This document shows positions 60,391 to 64,000 of a DNA stretch of 64,000 nucleotides, in pieces. Below the pieces are notes generated by a model. That model had not been told where the DNA came from. It worked only from the letters and a program-made list of their open reading frames with translations, and made no database searches. Position 1 is the first letter of the stretch. Each line of letters begins with the position of its first letter. Source of the DNA: Saposhnikovia divaricata. Lineage: Eukaryota; Streptophyta; Magnoliopsida; Apiales; Apiaceae. The stretch lies in contig CM071597.1 of NCBI GenBank assembly GCA_036435485.1, positions 52,435,881 through 52,499,880 of the forward strand. Direction: 5' to 3'. A program made the translations under genes and the position numbers.

Positions 60391-61060
60391 TCTATACTAT
60401 TATATAAAAGCCGAAACATTAAAAGTTTTGGTACCTGTTTTTGGTACGTTGTGAATTTACTTATTTACCCTTCATTATAAAGAAAAATATATATGATATC
60501 TATACTATTAAAAATCCTAAAATAAATAATAACATAATATAATTAATGGTAAGTAGTCGATTGCCTTTTTTCACATTTAATTTTAATTGAAGATATTACC
60601 TTTTATAAACAACTAAAATATCAATCGTATCATATCTTCCAATCATTAATATTTCGGGTAAAAGAACATTTTCACCACTGTACTATTTTCGGAATTGCAA
60701 TTGCACTACTGTACTACAAACGGACTACTGTACTTTAACGTTTTTAACAAATTCACCACTCCCGTCAGTCAAATTATAACAAATTCACCACTACTGTTTT
60801 ACAATTTGATTGACGGGAGTGGTGAATTTGTTAAAAACGCTAAAGTACAGTAGTCCGTTTGTAGTACAGTAGTGCAATTGCAATTCCGAAAATAGTACAG
60901 TGGTGAAAATGTCCTTTTACCCTTAATATTTCCTTTCGAATTAAAACACGTTACCTTTTTAATTTAAAACTAATCTTACAATCATTAATATATACCCGAA
61001 AATATCACATCATATTTTTCAATTATTAATAAAATATATTAAAAATCCGTATACTTCCAT
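60391..61060 (+). mobile_element. Helitron-like element 5' part, interrupted by a palindromic MITE
   Basis: TCTATACTATTATATAAAAG at 60,391, after a host A, is the best preserved 5' end of the family; AGCCGAAACATTAAAAGTTT follows. A second partial 5' end lies at about 60,499. No matching 3' end (hairpin and CTAG) was found before the window ends, so only the 5' part is called. Confidence 0.5.
60656..60922. mobile_element. 267-bp palindromic MITE, Mutator-like
   Basis: Almost the whole element is two inverted arms of over 100 bp beginning GGGTAAAAGAACATTTTCAC. The arms match with few differences. A 10-bp direct repeat TTAATATTTC flanks it (60,646-60,655 and 60,923-60,932). A related Helitron-family copy near 16,060 has this site unoccupied. 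No coding region. Confidence 0.85.
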
Positions 61061-61502
61061 TATATCTATTATATGCCAACAAGGCTTTTTCATGACTATT
61101 TAGTAAATTAAAAATTTACCCTTTTATTATAATAATGTAGAAAAAATGTTGGTCATTGGAATTGAACCCATGACCTTCATTTTAGTGATGTATTAAGTTC
61201 ATATCATTAACCACTGCACCAAAGATATCTTTTTGTATCTTTTTAAAAATCATCAACTACATTTCTAAGACCTCATTTATTATAGTCTATTTAACATTCA
61301 TTTTAAAATATAATCAAGATAAAATTATCAGCATATCCATCACTTGCTAATAATGAAAAATATTATCACAAATTTCTTCAAAAAATTAGTATTATAGATG
61401 AATTATGTATTTATCTATTTTATATAATATAGGCCAATATGATATTTTGACCTTTCTGAAAAGACTAACATATGCCTTTGATTCATAATCGTTATTCTCA
61501 TT
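61061..61502. other. Intergenic with a tRNA-like sequence
   Basis: Apart from the tRNA-like stretch at 61,158-61,221, listed separately, this is AT-rich sequence without genes. Confidence 0.5.
61158..61221 (-). ncRNA. tRNA-like / SINE-like sequence with A and B boxes
   Basis: On the minus strand TGGTGCAGTGG (61,221-61,211) fits the RNA polymerase III A box and GGTTCAATTCC (61,168-61,158) fits the B box, about 42 bp apart, as in tRNA genes. The acceptor stem and anticodon arm do not fold into a convincing tRNA, so a tRNA-derived SINE head or old tRNA pseudogene is more likely. No poly-A or T-rich SINE tail or target duplication was identified. Confidence 0.4.
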
Positions 61503-61951
61503 TAAGAGCGTAAATGAATCAAAATTTTCGTGAGTTGCTCGAACTCGGCTCATATAATATTTGAATTTTGTTCAATAGTGTTCGAGACGAACTCGAGCCT
61601 AAATACTTTACCGAGTCGAGTTCGAACTTCAAATTACTCGGCTCGTAAGGTTCACGAGCCTAATTGAGATTTTATCGTTTTGACTTTTTATATATTTTTA
61701 TATATATTTCAACATAAATATTTAATATTTTTATTTGAGCTAACCTAAATCGAACCATTCATATCATTCTTTTGCCCAAAAAGGGTAAAATTAGTTCGAG
61801 TTTTAGAACCGAATTCGGACGTATCGAACTTTTTTTGAACGAATCTTCAAGCTTAAAATTTAAAGCTCGATCGAACTTGACTGAATATTTTGGTCGAGGT
61901 CATACTCGAGTCTTACACTGTTTGACTCGGCTCGACTTGATTACACCCTTA
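61503..61951. mobile_element. hAT-type MITE with CTCGA-rich ends
   Basis: Ends TAAGAGCGTAA and TTACACCCTTA are inverted repeats with two mismatches. They are flanked by a perfect 8-bp duplication TTCTCATT (61,495-61,502 and 61,952-61,959). The subterminal regions are rich in ACTCGGCTC/GAGTCGAG words. The open frame at 61,772-61,981 crosses its edge and is not a gene. Confidence 0.8.
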
Positions 61952-64000
61952 TTCTCATTTTTTTCGAGTAAAATATTTTAATAGAATAAAAAATATAATT
62001 TTAGGAACAAAACAAAATATGTTGCACATGAGATTTGAACTTAATATAGGTTAACTGATAGATATTTAGATAATAGTTATGCTAGAAATATTATAAAATA
62101 GACTATAGACTAAATAAAAAAAAATTAGAGATTTAAACTGTCTAGCTATATTATTGAAATATGATACTTACTAGATAAATATATCATACTGTATAAAATT
62201 GCATGCCAAAATTTTAGTAAATTTTAATATTACATTTTATATAAGTACACTTCCATTAAAATCGGTTATTATGATTGTTAAGGATAATCTATATTTAGCA
62301 TAATAAAAAATGGAATAATTTATATATGAGATGTAGACATCGTATTAATTCAATTATATAATTGAAAAGATACATAGTTTGGTTAGAGTACAACATGTTA
62401 AATGAGATTATAGATGCAATACAAACAATTATAAGATTAAAAAGTATAGCTATGTTGATGAAAGATAGATATTTAATAAAAATAATATTGCATTATATAT
62501 AATGCACAAGTTATAATAATCGATTAGTTGAATTTAGGGAATGTAAAAATGGTTGGATTTAAGAAAATAGATTCTAGAAATAACATTACATTGTATATAT
62601 ATTTTAGATTAATATAAGTGAGTTTTTAAAATAAAACTACATATAATATTCCTATACACATATGTATAGTTGTTGGATTGCCTGCAGAGTTTCTTTCAAG
62701 AAATAAAATATAGGATCATGTATGGTATATAAACCCATCGTTTTGTAGTAAAAAATATCATTATCACTATTATCACTGCCACCAACAACACATCGGTAAC
62801 ACCACCATCATTACCACCACTGACATATCACCACTAGCACACCTTCACGATCACGCACCACAACCAAAATTACCAAAATATTAATTGCAACCACATCAAC
62901 ACCACAAGAATCACCAAAACCAAAACAAAATGATTAAAAATTCAACTCACGTTACCCAAATTTGAATCCAAATCATTAAAAATTTTGAACACAAATTACT
63001 AGAATATTCCAGATTTGAAAATTTGTTCAAGTTCAAAGGTGTTGGTAATGGTGTTGACGATGATAGAGTGGGTGAAAACGACTCGATGGGCGCTACAAAC
63101 ACATATCTATTGAGAGATGACAAAGTAGGATATGATTGAGTTAAACATATTCGTAAGTCAATTTGATTACAAGAAGAAATAGCAAAATGATGATGGTTTA
63201 TACACAAACACACACACACACTTCATATCTCTCTTTTTCACAAACACACATATTATATATACAGGGTCTTACTCTAATAGAAATCACTCTTAGACTAGAA
63301 ACTAGAAACTGAAAAAAAATCCTAAATCGGATCGGAATATAACATATATGGTATGCAAACTGATTGTTGGGAGATGGAGAAAAATACAATGAAGTTAGAT
63401 TTCAAAAAAAAAACCCACCGATTGACGGGAAAAATCAAATTAGAAATGGAGGGGATTATGTGGGATTATGTATGGGAGGGTGTATTAATTGTGTGTGATG
63501 CTTATAGGGGCCATTAGATTATATTGATCTAAGGGCTTAAATTAGTTTTTAGTTTCTATTTTAATTTTGATTTCCATTTGATCACGTGTGTGTGTGTGTG
63601 ATCATGAATGCTAATGATAAATAGAATATATAAGCAGAGAAAAAGGTCGTGATAATAGTTTGGTATTACAAGTGATGGTGTAATAGGTCGCCGAAATTGG
63701 AGGGGGTGGAGGTGGAGAAGTAAATTATGTTTGAATGTGTGACTGAGATTAAATATAGATATAAAATAAGTCTCAAATTAGTTTTTAGTTTTCATTTCAG
63801 TATACACTTTCCTAAATATATAACACATGTGAATTTACTATCACGGTTAGATTTTAGAAACTGTGAATTGTTCAGCCTTTCACTCTTTTGAAGTTATTGT
63901 TTTTAAATTATTAGGTTTGATTATACTGTCATGATCATAAATGAAATTTAAGTAAGAAATTTAAGTTAATATCACTTTTCATAAAAATATATTTTTTCGC
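61952..64000. other. Intergenic; simple repeats and a possible MITE
   Basis: A cryptic CCA/ATC-rich stretch lies at about 62,755-62,925. (CA)n lies near 63,205-63,222 and (TG)n near 63,586-63,602. Between about 63,262 and 63,575, CTAGAAACTAGAAACT on the left and TTAGTTTTTAGTTTCTATTT on the right are roughly inverted and may be MITE ends, but no target duplication was found. The open frames at 62,947-63,389 are low-complexity. No host gene is seen. Confidence 0.4.

Noticed and set aside
62755..62925. CCA/ATC-rich stretch as a CRISPR-like or coding repeat
   Set aside because: No regular unit or spacer structure, and no long frame; cryptic simple sequence.
63262..63575. MITE with AGTTTCTA-type ends
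   Set aside because: The ends are only roughly inverted and no target duplication could be found, so boundaries are not supported.

Overview
The window is nuclear DNA of a flowering plant. It is AT-rich, has one intron-containing plant gene with GT-AG junctions, a block of decayed plant mitochondrial DNA, and dense plant transposable elements (Ty1/copia SIRE type, Ty3/gypsy Athila and Tekay types, Helitron-like elements, hAT and Mutator-like MITEs). A eudicot is likely; I cannot name the species from sequence alone.

Layout. 1-4,400: AT-rich intergenic DNA with two Helitron-like elements, one of them (minus strand) split by a 554-bp hAT MITE that has a perfect 8-bp target duplication. 5,483-10,017 (minus): the only convincing host gene, a four-exon SHOU4/SHOU4-like membrane protein gene involved in cellulose synthase trafficking, with a probable intron in its 5' leader. 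About 11,540-13,440: a nuclear copy of mitochondrial DNA (NUMT) in which short pieces of atp9, cox1, cox3 and trnW(CCA) lie side by side. 13,450-16,577: gene-poor DNA with Helitron debris.

16,578-57,815 is one nest of insertions that can be unpacked from target-site duplications (TSDs). A foldback element with Helitron-like outer ends was split by a SIRE-type copia element (18,318-57,360, TSD CTAAC). Its 5' LTR was split by an Athila gypsy element on the minus strand (18,960-35,446, TSD CAACA). The Athila was entered by a Tekay chromovirus (minus strand), of which only the end of integrase and a 4.6-kb 3' LTR remain (26,449 to about 32,046). The SIRE body was also hit by two solo LTRs: 38,983-43,016 (minus sense, TSD AGAAG) in the protease-integrase region and 45,369-49,944 (plus sense, TSD CTACA) in the reverse transcriptase/RNase H region. 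All coding regions in the nest are broken by frameshifts or stops, except the Athila post-pol ORF, the Athila integrase segment and the surviving Tekay integrase segment. SIRE downstream of pol holds a decayed reading frame of about 1,670 codons.

57,816-64,000: more Helitron debris, a 200-bp MITE with a TTTTAAAAT duplication, a 267-bp palindromic MITE with a 10-bp duplication, a tRNA-like sequence with intact A and B boxes, a second hAT MITE (8-bp TSD), and microsatellites. I saw no host gene there.

Apart from the SHOU4-like gene, nothing in the window looks like a working host pathway. The interest lies in the insertion history, the chimeric NUMT, and unusual structures inside the retroelements: palindrome arrays, internal promoter-like modules and large post-pol ORFs.
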